Source: JAAYJR01 sp964563975
Lineage (GTDB): Bacteria; Bacteroidota; Bacteroidia; Bacteroidales; Prolixibacteraceae
DNA: 64,000 nt
Assembly: GCA_964563975.1 (NCBI GenBank)
Contig: CAZLZJ010000002.1
Location: 1-64,000 of the forward strand
Reading direction: 5' to 3'
Shown here: one piece after another, positions 8,419-17,302 of the stretch
How positions within the stretch are numbered: the stretch's first letter is position 1
How the letters are laid out: every line of letters starts with the position of its first letter
The notes under the pieces: generated by a model
What the model saw: only the letters and a program-made list of their open reading frames with translations
What the model was told of the DNA's origin: nothing
Databases searched by the model: none
Position numbers and translations under genes: made by a program

Positions 8419-9300
8419 TTAATTACGTTTGTCTAAACCCCACATGAGCTTGTTCCTCAGTGTGTTAAAGAAAGGTTGATCGTGCAGCATCAAAGTTTTT
8501 AGTGTGACGTCTGCTTTTTTTATTTTAAGGGTGGTTGAAAAATTCACCGGTTCATAGCGGTAATCCATTGATGTAAGGAAGTGTGACCCTCTGCCGTCAA
8601 CTTTTAATTCTATTTCGTAATTATCCGGTACGACAACCGGCCTGATAGTAAGGTTATGAGGTGCCAGGGGAGTTATAACGAAATTTTTTGAATCAGGAGT
8701 CAGAATAGGGCCTCCCACACTTAAAGAGTAGGCCGTTGATCCTGTTGGTGTGGCAATTATAAGGCCATCGGCCCAGTAATGATTAAGCAGTTGTCCGTTA
8801 CACCGGGCTGAGATATTTAACATAGAGGAAGAATCGGATTTTAGGACTGCAACCTCATTTAGTGTAAGATTGAAATCAATATTTTTTTTACCGCAAAAAT
8901 CTACTTGCAGCAGAGTTCTTTCAATAATTGAATATTGTTTGTTAAAAATAGAAGACAAAGCATTATCTAAATGCTCTTCTGAAATATCAGCAAGAAAACC
9001 CAATTTTCCGCTGTTTAATCCAATTACGGGTATTTCAAAATTCCTGATATTTACAACCGAATGAAGAAAGGTGCCATCACCCCCCACACTGAATATATAT
9101 GAGTTGGTTGTGTCAAAATCCTGATGAGAACTGAAAGTTGATGTGTAACAGGGTTTGATATTCAATTTTTTTCTCAGATAGTTGTAAAATGGTTTAAAAA
9201 TTTGTACTTCTAAGTTGTTGTTTTTAAAATACTCAAAAAATTCTTCAATAACCGGTCGAAAGTTTTCTGTTACCTTTGTGCCAAAGACTGCTACTTTCAT
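8419..9300 (-). CDS. nadK: NAD kinase
   Basis: Phosphorylates NAD to NADP in the cytoplasm. 293 residues with the GGDGT motif (residues 73-77) in SVGGDGTFLHSV, the NE motif in LTLNEVAV, the GSTAYSLSVGGPI segment, and a C-terminal beta-rich domain with PLAPHNLTIRPVV. Length is normal for bacterial NadK. It lies 10 bp after a CBS-domain gene on the same strand and upstream of the DUF6089-uppS-bamA block. It starts with ATG at 9298-9300. Confidence 0.95.
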   Translation of the reverse strand: MKVAVFGTKVTENFRPVIEEFFEYFKNNNLEVQIFKPFYNYLRKKLNIKPCYTSTFSSHQDFDTTNSYIFSVGGDGTFLHSVVNIRNFEIPVIGLNSGKLGFLADISEEHLDNALSSIFNKQYSIIERTLLQVDFCGKKNIDFNLTLNEVAVLKSDSSSMLNISARCNGQLLNHYWADGLIIATPTGSTAYSLSVGGPILTPDSKNFVITPLAPHNLTIRPVVVPDNYEIELKVDGRGSHFLTSMDYRYEPVNFSTTLKIKKADVTLKTLMLHDQPFFNTLRNKLMWGLDKRN

Positions 9301-9310
9301 CGTTAGAAAT

Positions 9311-9976
9311 TTAAATATTCATATATTTCATAAATTGCTGATACCTGTCCATATAAAGGTCATTCAGCATTGAATGGTCAAGATAGATGCCTTTTATATT
9401 ATAGTCATATCTGGTGAATGATTGAATAACGGGCGATAAGTCTTCTTTATCCAGCTTAAGGATTATCTCTAAACTGTTTGTACCGGCCGGCCTGTTCATA
9501 AAAAAGCTTAAGATTTTAGTGTCATTGCTTTCTACAATATGGCTGATTTGGGTCATAGAGTAGTCATTGACATTTACCTCCAATACAATTATTCCTCCAA
9601 CTTCCTGTAGTGAAAAATAACGGGCAAATCTTCTTGCAAGGTCATAAAGGGTAATTGAGCCAAGATAGTCATGACCGGATTTTAAAACGGGTATGACACT
9701 TAGCTTTAGCCTATACATTAATGTAGCCACCTCAAAAATATGCTGATCTTCATGAACATGTGTGGTTATCAGTTTATCTGTCTCTTTTTCAATACTCTTT
9801 TTTAATAAGTTCAGGTCATAAATAAATTTATCGGAAATAAGCCCGATATATCTGTTATCATTAACTACCGCAAGATGAGATACCCTGAATACATCCATGG
9901 TATTCAATATTTTCTGGCCCTTTTCGGTACTCCTGACCGAAGGTATGACATTTGATATTAAATTAACTGCAAGCAA
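9311..9976 (-). CDS. CBS-domain protein with C-terminal ACT-like region
   Basis: Probable nucleotide-sensing regulatory protein. 221 residues: two CBS motifs (about 1-65 and 75-130; IRPVL-like pattern in SVIPVLKSGHDYLGSITLYDL), then a region near 140-205 (GGIIVLEVNVNDYSMTQISHIVE) resembling an ACT fold. The only upstream-compatible start is TTG at 9974-9976, directly preceded by an in-frame TAA; starting there gives MLAVNLISNVIP, which matches how this family usually begins. It is divergent from pdxJ, with about 64 bp between them, and 10 bp from nadK, so it may be co-transcribed with nadK. Ligand not identifiable from sequence. Confidence 0.75.
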   Translation of the reverse strand: MLAVNLISNVIPSVRSTEKGQKILNTMDVFRVSHLAVVNDNRYIGLISDKFIYDLNLLKKSIEKETDKLITTHVHEDQHIFEVATLMYRLKLSVIPVLKSGHDYLGSITLYDLARRFARYFSLQEVGGIIVLEVNVNDYSMTQISHIVESNDTKILSFFMNRPAGTNSLEIILKLDKEDLSPVIQSFTRYDYNIKGIYLDHSMLNDLYMDRYQQFMKYMNI

Positions 9977-10040
9977 TTATTATTTTTTGTTTTAATGTTT
10001 CTAATATAAAATTGTAACTTGCATGACAAATTTAATTGTT

Positions 10041-10754
10041 ATGACAAGACTTAGTGTAAATATAAATAAAATAGCAACACTCAGAAACTCGAGAGGAGGA
10101 AATATTCCAAGTGTTACGGATGCTGCTGTAAATTGCCAGAAATTTGGAGCTCAGGGAATTACTGTTCATCCACGGCCCGATGAAAGACATATTACCCGTA
10201 AAGATGTTTATGAAATCAAACCTTTAATTTATACTGAATTTAATATAGAAGGTTATCCTTCCGATGAATTTTTAAAGTTGGTTACCGAAGTTGGGGCTGA
10301 TCAGGTCACATTGGTACCCGACAAACACGATCAGTTAACAAGTGATCATGGATGGGATACATGGGGTAATTTGTCATTTTTAAAGAGTGTAGTGGCACTA
10401 TTGAAGGAGAGCGGAATCAGAACTTCAATATTTATTGATCCCGATCCCCATATGATAGAAGGCGCTGCTGAAACCGGCACCGACAGAATTGAGCTTTATA
10501 CGGAGTCTTATGCCAGATTGTACAATATTGACAGAAAAAAAGCTATTGAACCATTTATTGAAGCTTCTGAAGTTGCAATAAGTTCCGGCCTTGGAGTAAA
10601 TGCAGGTCATGATCTGAACCTCGATAATTTGAGTTATCTCTATAATCTGATCCCCGGTATTAAAGAGGTATCTATTGGCCATGCGCTTATTTCGGATGCT
10701 GTTTATATGGGGCTTGAAACAACTGTTTTTAAATATTTGAATTGTCTGAAGTAA
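10041..10754 (+). CDS. pdxJ: Pyridoxine 5'-phosphate synthase
   Basis: Condenses 1-deoxyxylulose 5-phosphate with 3-amino-2-oxopropyl phosphate to give pyridoxine 5'-phosphate (DXP-dependent vitamin B6 route). 237 residues from ATG 10041, starting MTRLSVNINKIATLRNSRGG, the usual family start; ATG 10023 would add six residues. Conserved active-site pieces are HPRPDERHI, TEFNIEGYPS and LGVNAGHDLN; VSIGHALISDA near the end binds phosphate. The next gene begins at the base after its stop codon. It is divergent from the CBS gene. The sequence TAACTTG at 10015-10021 may be a weak -7 box. Confidence 0.95.
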   Translation: MTRLSVNINKIATLRNSRGGNIPSVTDAAVNCQKFGAQGITVHPRPDERHITRKDVYEIKPLIYTEFNIEGYPSDEFLKLVTEVGADQVTLVPDKHDQLTSDHGWDTWGNLSFLKSVVALLKESGIRTSIFIDPDPHMIEGAAETGTDRIELYTESYARLYNIDRKKAIEPFIEASEVAISSGLGVNAGHDLNLDNLSYLYNLIPGIKEVSIGHALISDAVYMGLETTVFKYLNCLK

Positions 10755-11558
10755 ATGGAGCTTTTTTATAGAAAAAAGGGCAAAGGCCCTGTGATAATAA
10801 TTATTCACGGCCTGTATGGATCATCAGATAACTGGGTAAGCATGGGGAGGAGATTGGCAGTGAACCACACTGTTTATCTTATTGATCAAAGAAATCATGG
10901 TAAATCTCCTTTCTCGGAAAGTCATCAATATAATGATTTGAAAAGTGATTTGGCTGCCTTTGTTGAAAACCATAAAATTGAGAAAGCAACAATTTTGGGC
11001 CACAGTATGGGAGGTAAGGCAGCTATGTGGTATGCTGCAGACTATCCCGAAAAAGTTGAAAAATTGATTATTGCTGATATTGCCCCTAAGAATTATTGTC
11101 TATATGGTAACGGCAGTCAGTTTTCAATGCATAAGAATATTCTCAAGTCAATGTTAGAGGTTGATTTTAAGAAGGTTACGAAAAGAAGTAATGTAGAGGA
11201 ACATCTTTCTATGACTGTAAAGGACGGGGGAACAAGAAAATTCTTACTGAAAAATATTGTTAAAGATAAGTATACAAATAAGTACAGATGGAAATTAAAT
11301 GTGCCGGTATTGTATGAAAATATTGAAGAGATTGTCGGAGGTGTTAACGATAGCTGGTTTGATGACAGAAAGCCTATTACAGCATATCCGGTTGTTTTTA
11401 TCAGAGGAATGAATTCCAATTATATTTTACCTGAAGACGAGCCACTTGTAAAAAGTGTTTACCCTGATGCCGTAATTGTTGATATTCCTGATGCCGGGCA
11501 TTGGCTTCATGCAGAAAACCCCGATAAATTTGAAAAGGCTGTATTAATGTGTTGCTAA
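10755..11558 (+). CDS. Alpha/beta-hydrolase (YbfF/ABHD11-like esterase)
   Basis: Serine hydrolase, probably an acyl esterase of unknown natural substrate. 267 residues with the oxyanion-loop HGLYGSSDNW (18-27), the IDQRNHGKSP segment typical of the YbfF/ABHD11 group, the nucleophile elbow GHSMGG (S84) and the catalytic His in DAGHWLHAENP near 250. The ATG follows the pdxJ stop with zero spacing, so translation is likely coupled. Its stop overlaps that of malQ on the other strand by four bases. No signal peptide, so cytoplasmic. Confidence 0.85.
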   Translation: MELFYRKKGKGPVIIIIHGLYGSSDNWVSMGRRLAVNHTVYLIDQRNHGKSPFSESHQYNDLKSDLAAFVENHKIEKATILGHSMGGKAAMWYAADYPEKVEKLIIADIAPKNYCLYGNGSQFSMHKNILKSMLEVDFKKVTKRSNVEEHLSMTVKDGGTRKFLLKNIVKDKYTNKYRWKLNVPVLYENIEEIVGGVNDSWFDDRKPITAYPVVFIRGMNSNYILPEDEPLVKSVYPDAVIVDIPDAGHWLHAENPDKFEKAVLMCC

Positions 11559-13045
11559 CCCTCCCGGTTATATTTGATTGTTATTGTTTTTAAATAACTG
11601 AGGTGTTTTTGCTTTATCTGGTTTTTGTAAAAACGCCACTGCCAGTTTCCGGTTGCCGTGCCGGGTATATTCATTCTTGCTTTGGTACCGAGCATCAGTA
11701 AATCCTGCATCGGCATTATTGCACTTTTTGCACAAGAGGACCAGATAATTTCAATTGCATTTTTTACTCCCTTTTTATTGGTTACTCCAAGATAGCTTTT
11801 AACCATTTTTTTTTCATTTCCTTTGAGAGACTTCAGCCATCCAAGAGTTGTGTTATTATCGTGCGTTCCGGTGTAGGCAATAAATCCTGGTAAATAGTTA
11901 TGCGGAAGGTATTGGTTTTTAGTATCAGCAGTGAATGCAAATTGCAAAACTTTCATTCCCGGCAGTCCGAAATGGGTTCTTAAATTTTCCACTTCGGATG
12001 TGATAATCCCCAGGTCTTCCGCCCAAAATGGAAGATTGCCGGTCTGTTTTCTGAATTTTGACAAGATATGATATCCTTTGGCCGGCATCCATTTTCCGTT
12101 AACTGATCTTTTTTCATTGGCAGGTACGGCCCAAAAAGATTCCAGCCCCCGAAAATGATCAATTCTCACTTTATCGTGCAGATTAAGGTTAAAGTGTAAT
12201 CTTGCCATCCACCAGTCATAATCACGTTTTTTCAGTTCATGCCAGTCATATACAGGATTGCCCCACATCTGGCCTGTATCGCTGAAATAGTCCGGAGGAA
12301 CTCCACCGGTAAAGAGAGGTTCAAGATTGCCGTCAAGTTGAAAAATATCGGTATTTGCCCATACATCGACACTATTGCCTGAAACATATAACGGTAAATC
12401 ACCAATAATCTGAATTCCTTTTGAGTTGGCATATTTTTTCAGGTTAAACCATTGCCTGAAAAACAGGAATTGTATAAATTTTTGCTCTTCACAATCTTTT
12501 TCAAGTCTGTTCCGGAAACAGGTCATTGCTTTTTCATGTCTGTATTTAAGTCCCTCATCCCATTGAAGCCAATGGGCATTTTGAAAATATTTTTTTGCTG
12601 ACATAAAAAGGGCATAGTCTTCAAGCCACCAGTTATGCTCCTTTTGAAATTGTATATAGGCATCTGTTAAATTTACGGGCAGATTTTTTTGAAAATATTC
12701 AAATGTTTTTTTCAGCAGGGGCATTTTCCAAAAAGCTGCTTTTTCAAAATTACAGCTATTCCGTGGAAACCGGGGAATGCCGGATAGCTCCTTTTTGCTG
12801 AGCAACCCTATACTCTCTAATTCGTGCAGGTCAATTAGCAGCGGATTGCCGGCAAATGCCGAATAACATTGATAAGGTGAATTTCCCGATCCCGGAGGAC
12901 CAATAGGCAGGATTTGCCAATATTTCTGTTTTGTGTCTTTTAATAAATCGATAAATTGAAATGCCTCTTTTCCTAAGGTGCCTGTTCCTTCGACACCGGG
13001 TAAAGAGGTAATATGAAGCAATATGCCGCTACTGCGTTCAGTCAT
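11555..13045 (-). CDS. malQ: 4-alpha-glucanotransferase (amylomaltase, GH77)
   Basis: Moves alpha-1,4-glucan chains between oligosaccharides and releases glucose; here probably part of glycogen or malto-oligosaccharide turnover. 496 residues, normal for single-domain GH77. Active-site pieces visible are VRIDHFRGL (nucleophile Asp), FWAEDLGII (acid/base Glu) and YTGTHDNNTTLGW (transition-state Asp). The N-terminal SGILLHITSLPG and GPPGSGNSPYQCYSAFAGNP are also characteristic. The gene starts 8 bp inside the end of the upstream oxidoreductase gene and its stop overlaps the stop of the convergent hydrolase gene. Confidence 0.95.
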   Translation of the reverse strand: MTERSSGILLHITSLPGVEGTGTLGKEAFQFIDLLKDTKQKYWQILPIGPPGSGNSPYQCYSAFAGNPLLIDLHELESIGLLSKKELSGIPRFPRNSCNFEKAAFWKMPLLKKTFEYFQKNLPVNLTDAYIQFQKEHNWWLEDYALFMSAKKYFQNAHWLQWDEGLKYRHEKAMTCFRNRLEKDCEEQKFIQFLFFRQWFNLKKYANSKGIQIIGDLPLYVSGNSVDVWANTDIFQLDGNLEPLFTGGVPPDYFSDTGQMWGNPVYDWHELKKRDYDWWMARLHFNLNLHDKVRIDHFRGLESFWAVPANEKRSVNGKWMPAKGYHILSKFRKQTGNLPFWAEDLGIITSEVENLRTHFGLPGMKVLQFAFTADTKNQYLPHNYLPGFIAYTGTHDNNTTLGWLKSLKGNEKKMVKSYLGVTNKKGVKNAIEIIWSSCAKSAIMPMQDLLMLGTKARMNIPGTATGNWQWRFYKNQIKQKHLSYLKTITIKYNREG

Positions 13046-14135
13046 GTGGATTCAGTTTGCGGAATATTGACAAATGCTCTGCTGTTTCTCTTACAAGTCT
13101 TTGAACGGTAAGGCCATGGTCAAGCCCGGGTATAAAGCTACCGGTATCACCTTCAGTAAAAAACAGATAATGAGCATGAATTAGTGAACGCAGCCACCCG
13201 GGATCGGCATGTCTGGAGGGAAAGACTGTGTCAGGACTGTAATCACTGCCGGTATATTTTACTATTTGTTGATTGCTTTTTTCCAAGTAATATTTAAACA
13301 ATTTCGGGTTTTCTGAAGAATAGGATAGCCGGCCATTTTCTGCAAATAACTCTAATGACAACATATCGCCGCTTCCTGAACTGATCCTGCTTGCCGATAA
13401 ATGGCCGGCTGCTTTAGTGTCGGGGTCTATTAATGAGATTGAGCTGAATAGGTCTGAGCCTGCATTTACATCCGGGAAGTTTCCAGCCTGTATGGCTCCC
13501 GTTATTTGAAGATTATTTCCAATGAATGCTACTAACAGGCTGATGGCATGTGATCCCAGGTCTGCCATTGCCCCACCGTCAGGTGCCGGTGTCAGGCGGC
13601 CTGACCTTTTTTTCCGGTAATCGGCCTGAAGATAGTCGCCATGGTAATATTTAAGGTCAAAATGGACCGGCTTCCCAAAGATCCCCCTATTCCATAATTT
13701 AAGGGCTTCCCTGATTGCTGATGTTTGCAGATATTGAAATCCTATCTGTATTTTAATTTTACCACTGTTTTCAGCAAATAGTTTTTTCATTTTTATCTCT
13801 TCTTCCTCAGTGGAACAAACAGGTTTTTCTAAATATATGGATTTAATCCCCGGCATATTGAGTGCCATTTGAAAATGTTCAAAATGAATATTGTTGGGAC
13901 CAAGAATAAAAACTGACTCAATTTTTTTGTTGTTTATAAATTGATCTATCGATTGGGTTGAGGAGAAGCCATATTTTTGTGCGAATCGTGTGCGGCTTTC
14001 CTGCCGTGCCGAGGTAACCGACTCCAATATTACCTCCGGTGCATTGGCATAGTAGAATTTCATTGCTTGTGTTGCATATGCGTGAGATATGGCAATTCCT
14101 CCCGCACCAATAAAGCCTGCATGTATTTGTTGCAT
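13038..14135 (-). CDS. Gfo/Idh/MocA-family oxidoreductase
   Basis: NAD(P)-dependent sugar dehydrogenase-type protein; exact substrate not readable. 365 residues: a Rossmann start HAGFIGAGGIAISHA with the GxGxxA fingerprint, the family EKPVCSTEEE motif (catalytic Lys region) near residue 100, and a C-terminal alpha/beta domain with GGAMADLGSHAISLL (catalytic Asp and His). The stop overlaps the malQ start by 8 bp, so it probably shares a transcript with malQ and may act on carbohydrate derivatives, which is inference only. No signal peptide. Confidence 0.85.
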   Translation of the reverse strand: MQQIHAGFIGAGGIAISHAYATQAMKFYYANAPEVILESVTSARQESRTRFAQKYGFSSTQSIDQFINNKKIESVFILGPNNIHFEHFQMALNMPGIKSIYLEKPVCSTEEEEIKMKKLFAENSGKIKIQIGFQYLQTSAIREALKLWNRGIFGKPVHFDLKYYHGDYLQADYRKKRSGRLTPAPDGGAMADLGSHAISLLVAFIGNNLQITGAIQAGNFPDVNAGSDLFSSISLIDPDTKAAGHLSASRISSGSGDMLSLELFAENGRLSYSSENPKLFKYYLEKSNQQIVKYTGSDYSPDTVFPSRHADPGWLRSLIHAHYLFFTEGDTGSFIPGLDHGLTVQRLVRETAEHLSIFRKLNPHD

Positions 14136-14212
14136 TTTTCAGAAGTGATTATAAAAGTTTAAAAATTATGGCTAAAATAAAGAGTATTTTAGAAAATAGG
14201 GTAAAATGAAAT

Positions 14213-14242
14213 AAAAAAGGCGTCACATTGTGACGCCTTTTT
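14213..14242 (-). terminator. Bidirectional terminator hairpin
   Basis: Perfect stem GGCGTCAC/GTGACGCC (14219-14226 with 14230-14237), ATT loop, flanked by six A on the left and five T on the right, so it can stop transcripts in either direction. It lies 16 bp beyond the NigD-like gene, which it should terminate. Confidence 0.88.
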
Positions 14243-14257
14243 AGAAACATTGTTTAA

Positions 14258-14989
14258 TTAATTGTTTTTATCATAATGGAAAACCCCTTCATATTTATAG
14301 AGATCTCCATCGTAACCGGTCGAAGTTACTTTAAACCGCAATGAGTCAAGTCCCGCTATTTTAAGCTCATTAAGGCTGAATGAGACAAAAGCTGAATATA
14401 GATAGTCGTCAATATCATCATTTTTATTATGCCTAAGCTCCAATTCAACCGGCTGATCGCTTTCTGTCAGCTCTCCCGGCTCTTTTACAAGATTAATATA
14501 GTGAATCTTGTATCGGCCCCAATATTTTAATTCAAAATTTAACAGACTGTCAGTTTGCCAGCAATCACGTACAATAATCGGGTCATTTCCAATACTGTCT
14601 TGATTTTCAGCAGTTATGTCAAGAATGCCTTTCAAAAGTATTTTTTTTGTCGAATTGACTTTAACGTAATATTTTGTTGCTTCTTCCGAATCGCTTGCAT
14701 TATCACCAATAACAGTATAATTGATCAGTACCCTGTCGCCTGTTTTCAGTCTTGATTCATTGTTGTTTTCGTTAGAGTAGTACCATGGATAATTATAATT
14801 TGAAGCAACAGGAATTAAAATTTTGCCATTATCCATAATGATTTTATATTCAGGTGGATCTGATTTAACTTGTTCGATCATGCCAAACCCGACCCACATC
14901 CGGTCAAGTGAATAACCATCGTCATCAAGGCAACCGGAGATAATAACCGCAAGAGTTATAAAAATTATAAAAAAATATTTTTTCATCAT
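14258..14989 (-). CDS. NigD-like lipoprotein
   Basis: Surface or periplasmic lipoprotein of the NigD-like family described in Bacteroidota; role unknown. 243 residues with a lipoprotein signal ending ISGC (C20) followed by LDDDGYSLDRMWVGFG, the typical acidic N-terminal box, an OB-like domain near 40-120 (LKTGDRVLINYTVIG), and a C-terminal beta domain that ends with the VTSTGYDGDLYKYEGVF strand pair. It stands alone, with a terminator behind it, divergent from a thioredoxin lipoprotein gene 250 bp away. Either of the two leading Met codons could be the start. Confidence 0.8.
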   Translation of the reverse strand: MMKKYFFIIFITLAVIISGCLDDDGYSLDRMWVGFGMIEQVKSDPPEYKIIMDNGKILIPVASNYNYPWYYSNENNNESRLKTGDRVLINYTVIGDNASDSEEATKYYVKVNSTKKILLKGILDITAENQDSIGNDPIIVRDCWQTDSLLNFELKYWGRYKIHYINLVKEPGELTESDQPVELELRHNKNDDIDDYLYSAFVSFSLNELKIAGLDSLRFKVTSTGYDGDLYKYEGVFHYDKNN

Positions 14990-15106
14990 AGTCTTTTATT
15001 TTATTTGAACTTATTTTTTCACTTTTTGTTTTCATTTAATATATGATGAAAACTTTATTGTAACGGTTGCGTAAGGGTAAGAGATTTTGAGGTATAAAGC
15101 GAGCAT

Positions 15107-15165
15107 CCCGATTAAAACCGGGACCCAAGGTGATGATTAAAACAGATGCGAGCAAGCTATATGAT
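15107..15165 (+). repeat. Dispersed intergenic repeat, copy 2
   Basis: CCGATTAAAACCGGGACCC, then GATTAAAACAG, then the exact core ATGCGAGCAAGCTAT at 15146-15160, in the divergent region between the NigD-like and thioredoxin lipoprotein genes. Here the core ends 79 bp before the next ATG (15240) rather than 33 bp, and the position of the possible -7 box reads TAAAAAAT, so this copy may be inactive or act differently. A second GCGAGCAT fragment lies just upstream near 15099-15106. Confidence 0.65.
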
Positions 15166-15239
15166 AAAAAATATAAGGGTTTAGAGAAGAGGATTAACTT
15201 AAATAGGTTTATTTTGCATAATTTAAAAAAGAAATTGAA

Positions 15240-15764
15240 ATGAAGCAGATTGTTTTATTAATTGTAGTTGCATTTTTTTTGTTACAGGGATGTAATTCAA
15301 GTCAGGCAAAAGTTAAGGAGAGCCAGGATGTTACTAAAAAGAGTACGGTTTCTCAAAACAATATGCCAATATTGGCAGATCAGAGCGGATCAATCAATCT
15401 CACCAAAGATATTTTTTTAAAGCAGGTTTGGGATTATCAGTCGTCTCCCGGGCAATGGGTTTATAAAGGCGATAAACCTGCTATTATTGATTTTTATGCA
15501 GATTGGTGCGGACCGTGTAAAATAGCATCTCCCATATTAGATGAGATATCAAAGGAGTATAGTGGAAAGATCTATGTTTACAAGATTGACACACAGGTTG
15601 AAATAGAACTTGCATCTGTTTTTGGGATAAGCGGGATACCTGCGTTTCTATATATTCCGGTTAATGGTAAGCCTGTCATGATGTCAGGCATAGCCCGTTC
15701 AAAAGAGGATACTAAAAAGATGTTTATCGGGAATATTGAAAAGTATTTGTCAGTCTCCATGTAA
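15240..15764 (+). CDS. Thioredoxin-domain lipoprotein
   Basis: Membrane-anchored thiol-disulfide oxidoreductase of the periplasm. 174 residues: lipoprotein signal MKQIVLLIVVAFFLLQGC (C18), a linker to about residue 75, then a thioredoxin fold with IIDFYADWCGPCK (C90 and C93) and the cis-Pro in GISGIPAFLYIP. The active site is identical to cytoplasmic thioredoxin, so it may be a general reductant or oxidant. Its last 15 bp overlap the end of hisS on the opposite strand. TTATTTTG at 15209-15216 is a weak -7 candidate. Confidence 0.88.
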   Translation: MKQIVLLIVVAFFLLQGCNSSQAKVKESQDVTKKSTVSQNNMPILADQSGSINLTKDIFLKQVWDYQSSPGQWVYKGDKPAIIDFYADWCGPCKIASPILDEISKEYSGKIYVYKIDTQVEIELASVFGISGIPAFLYIPVNGKPVMMSGIARSKEDTKKMFIGNIEKYLSVSM

Positions 15765-17129
15765 ATATTTTAAAAGAGCTTCGGGTAGTGCCTCAGAGTT
15801 TATAGTTTGCTGTTCCCCGGTTTGCATATTTCTTACAGTCACTGTGTTGGAAGCAGCTTCTGATTCACCCGCCAGAATGACAAAAGATATCTCTTTTTTA
15901 TTTGCATAACTCATTTGCTTTTTAATTTTGGCATTATCGGGATATATTTCAGCATTAATCCCTTTTTCGCGCACCTTTTTTAAAATAGGGAGGCAGTACG
16001 CCTCTTCTTTTGTTCCAAAATTGACAAATAGGACTTTGCTGTTTTCTGATGAATTTTTCGGGAAAAGTTTAAATTGTTGTAAAACATCATATATTCGTTC
16101 TGCCCCAAATGATATTCCCACTCCTGAAACTCCCGGCATGCCGAATATGCCGGTTAAATTATCATAGCGTCCTCCGCCGCAAATACTTCCTATGTCAGCT
16201 CCTGCAGCCTTAACTTCAAAAATAGCTCCGGTATAATAGTTTAGTCCGCGGGCAAGAGTAAGGTCAAATTCTATTTTCATTTTTAGTTTCGCTACATTTG
16301 CATAGCCGAAAAATTTTTCAATTTCCTGTAATCCGTTTAATCCTGTTTCAGAAGTTTTCAGGATATTTTCAAGTTGTTTAAGCTTGGATTCATTGGAACC
16401 TTTAAGCAATAGCAGAGGCTCTAATTTTTTTATTGCGCCTTTTGAGATATTTTTTGCTGCAAGTTCCCTTATAACTGCATCCTTTCCAATTTTTTCAATT
16501 TTGTCAAGTGAAACCATGATATCGGTGATCTTCTCTTTTTCTCCTATTATTTCAGCAATTCCCGCCAGGATTTTTCTATTGTTGACTTTTAAAATAACCT
16601 TGATCTTTAACCGGTTAAAGACTTCGTCAATTATTTGAGCCAGTTCAGCTTCGTTTAATATACTGTTACTGCCAATAATATCTGCATCGCACTGGAAAAA
16701 TTCACGGTAACGCCCTTTTTGAGGCTTGTCAGCGCGCCAGACAGGTTGTATTTGATATCTTCTGAAAGGAAATACTATCTCATTTTGATTTTGAACTACA
16801 AAACGGGCAAATGGAACAGTCAGGTCATATCTTAACCCTTTGCCGGATATTTCCCCGGTTATTTTATTAAGGTCTTTTGACAATAACAGCTCATTGCTCA
16901 GCTTTGAAAGATAATCTCCTGAATTGAGAATTTTAAACAGCAGTTTATCTCCTTCTTCGCCATATTTTCCTAACAGGGTTGATAAATCTTCCATTGCAGG
17001 AGTTTCAATTGCCTGGAATCCGAAAAGCATAAAAACTTCTTTAATGGTATTAAAAATAAAGTTTCTTTTTATTACCTCTGCAGGTAAAAAGTCGCGGGTC
17101 CCTTTTGGGGTAGAAAGTTTTTGTGCCAT
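15750..17129 (-). CDS. hisS: Histidyl-tRNA synthetase
   Basis: Charges tRNA-His in the cytoplasm. 459 residues from ATG 17127-17129 (MAQKLSTPKGTRDFLP, the normal family start; a TTG two codons earlier is not needed). Class II motif 2 is seen as FRRYQIQPVWRADKPQKGRYREFFQCD (given in pieces), histidine-A motif as ARGLNYYTGAIFEV, motif 3 near SGVGISFGAERIYDVL, and a C-terminal anticodon-binding domain (KVLFVNFGTKEEA onward). TATTTTTG on the minus strand at 17159-17152 fits a -7 box and would leave a leader of about 15 nt. Confidence 0.95.
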   Translation of the reverse strand: MAQKLSTPKGTRDFLPAEVIKRNFIFNTIKEVFMLFGFQAIETPAMEDLSTLLGKYGEEGDKLLFKILNSGDYLSKLSNELLLSKDLNKITGEISGKGLRYDLTVPFARFVVQNQNEIVFPFRRYQIQPVWRADKPQKGRYREFFQCDADIIGSNSILNEAELAQIIDEVFNRLKIKVILKVNNRKILAGIAEIIGEKEKITDIMVSLDKIEKIGKDAVIRELAAKNISKGAIKKLEPLLLLKGSNESKLKQLENILKTSETGLNGLQEIEKFFGYANVAKLKMKIEFDLTLARGLNYYTGAIFEVKAAGADIGSICGGGRYDNLTGIFGMPGVSGVGISFGAERIYDVLQQFKLFPKNSSENSKVLFVNFGTKEEAYCLPILKKVREKGINAEIYPDNAKIKKQMSYANKKEISFVILAGESEAASNTVTVRNMQTGEQQTINSEALPEALLKYLHGD

Positions 17130-17302
17130 TATCAATGATTATAATAAAATGCAAAAATAAATAATAATACCGTGGATTATAAATAAAACATTCGGGATTG
17201 TTCAGGATAAATATGGAAGCATAAAAATAACCCATTTCAAATAGTAATTTTGATAAATTTAGCTTATAAAATGCTATTTTCGGCTGTTATTAAAGAGTTA
17301 TT

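Noticed and set aside
11555..11558. Overlap of the convergent hydrolase and malQ stops as a sign of a frameshift or truncation
   Set aside because: Both proteins are full length with intact C-terminal motifs; it is just compact packing, as is the 15-bp overlap at 15750-15764.
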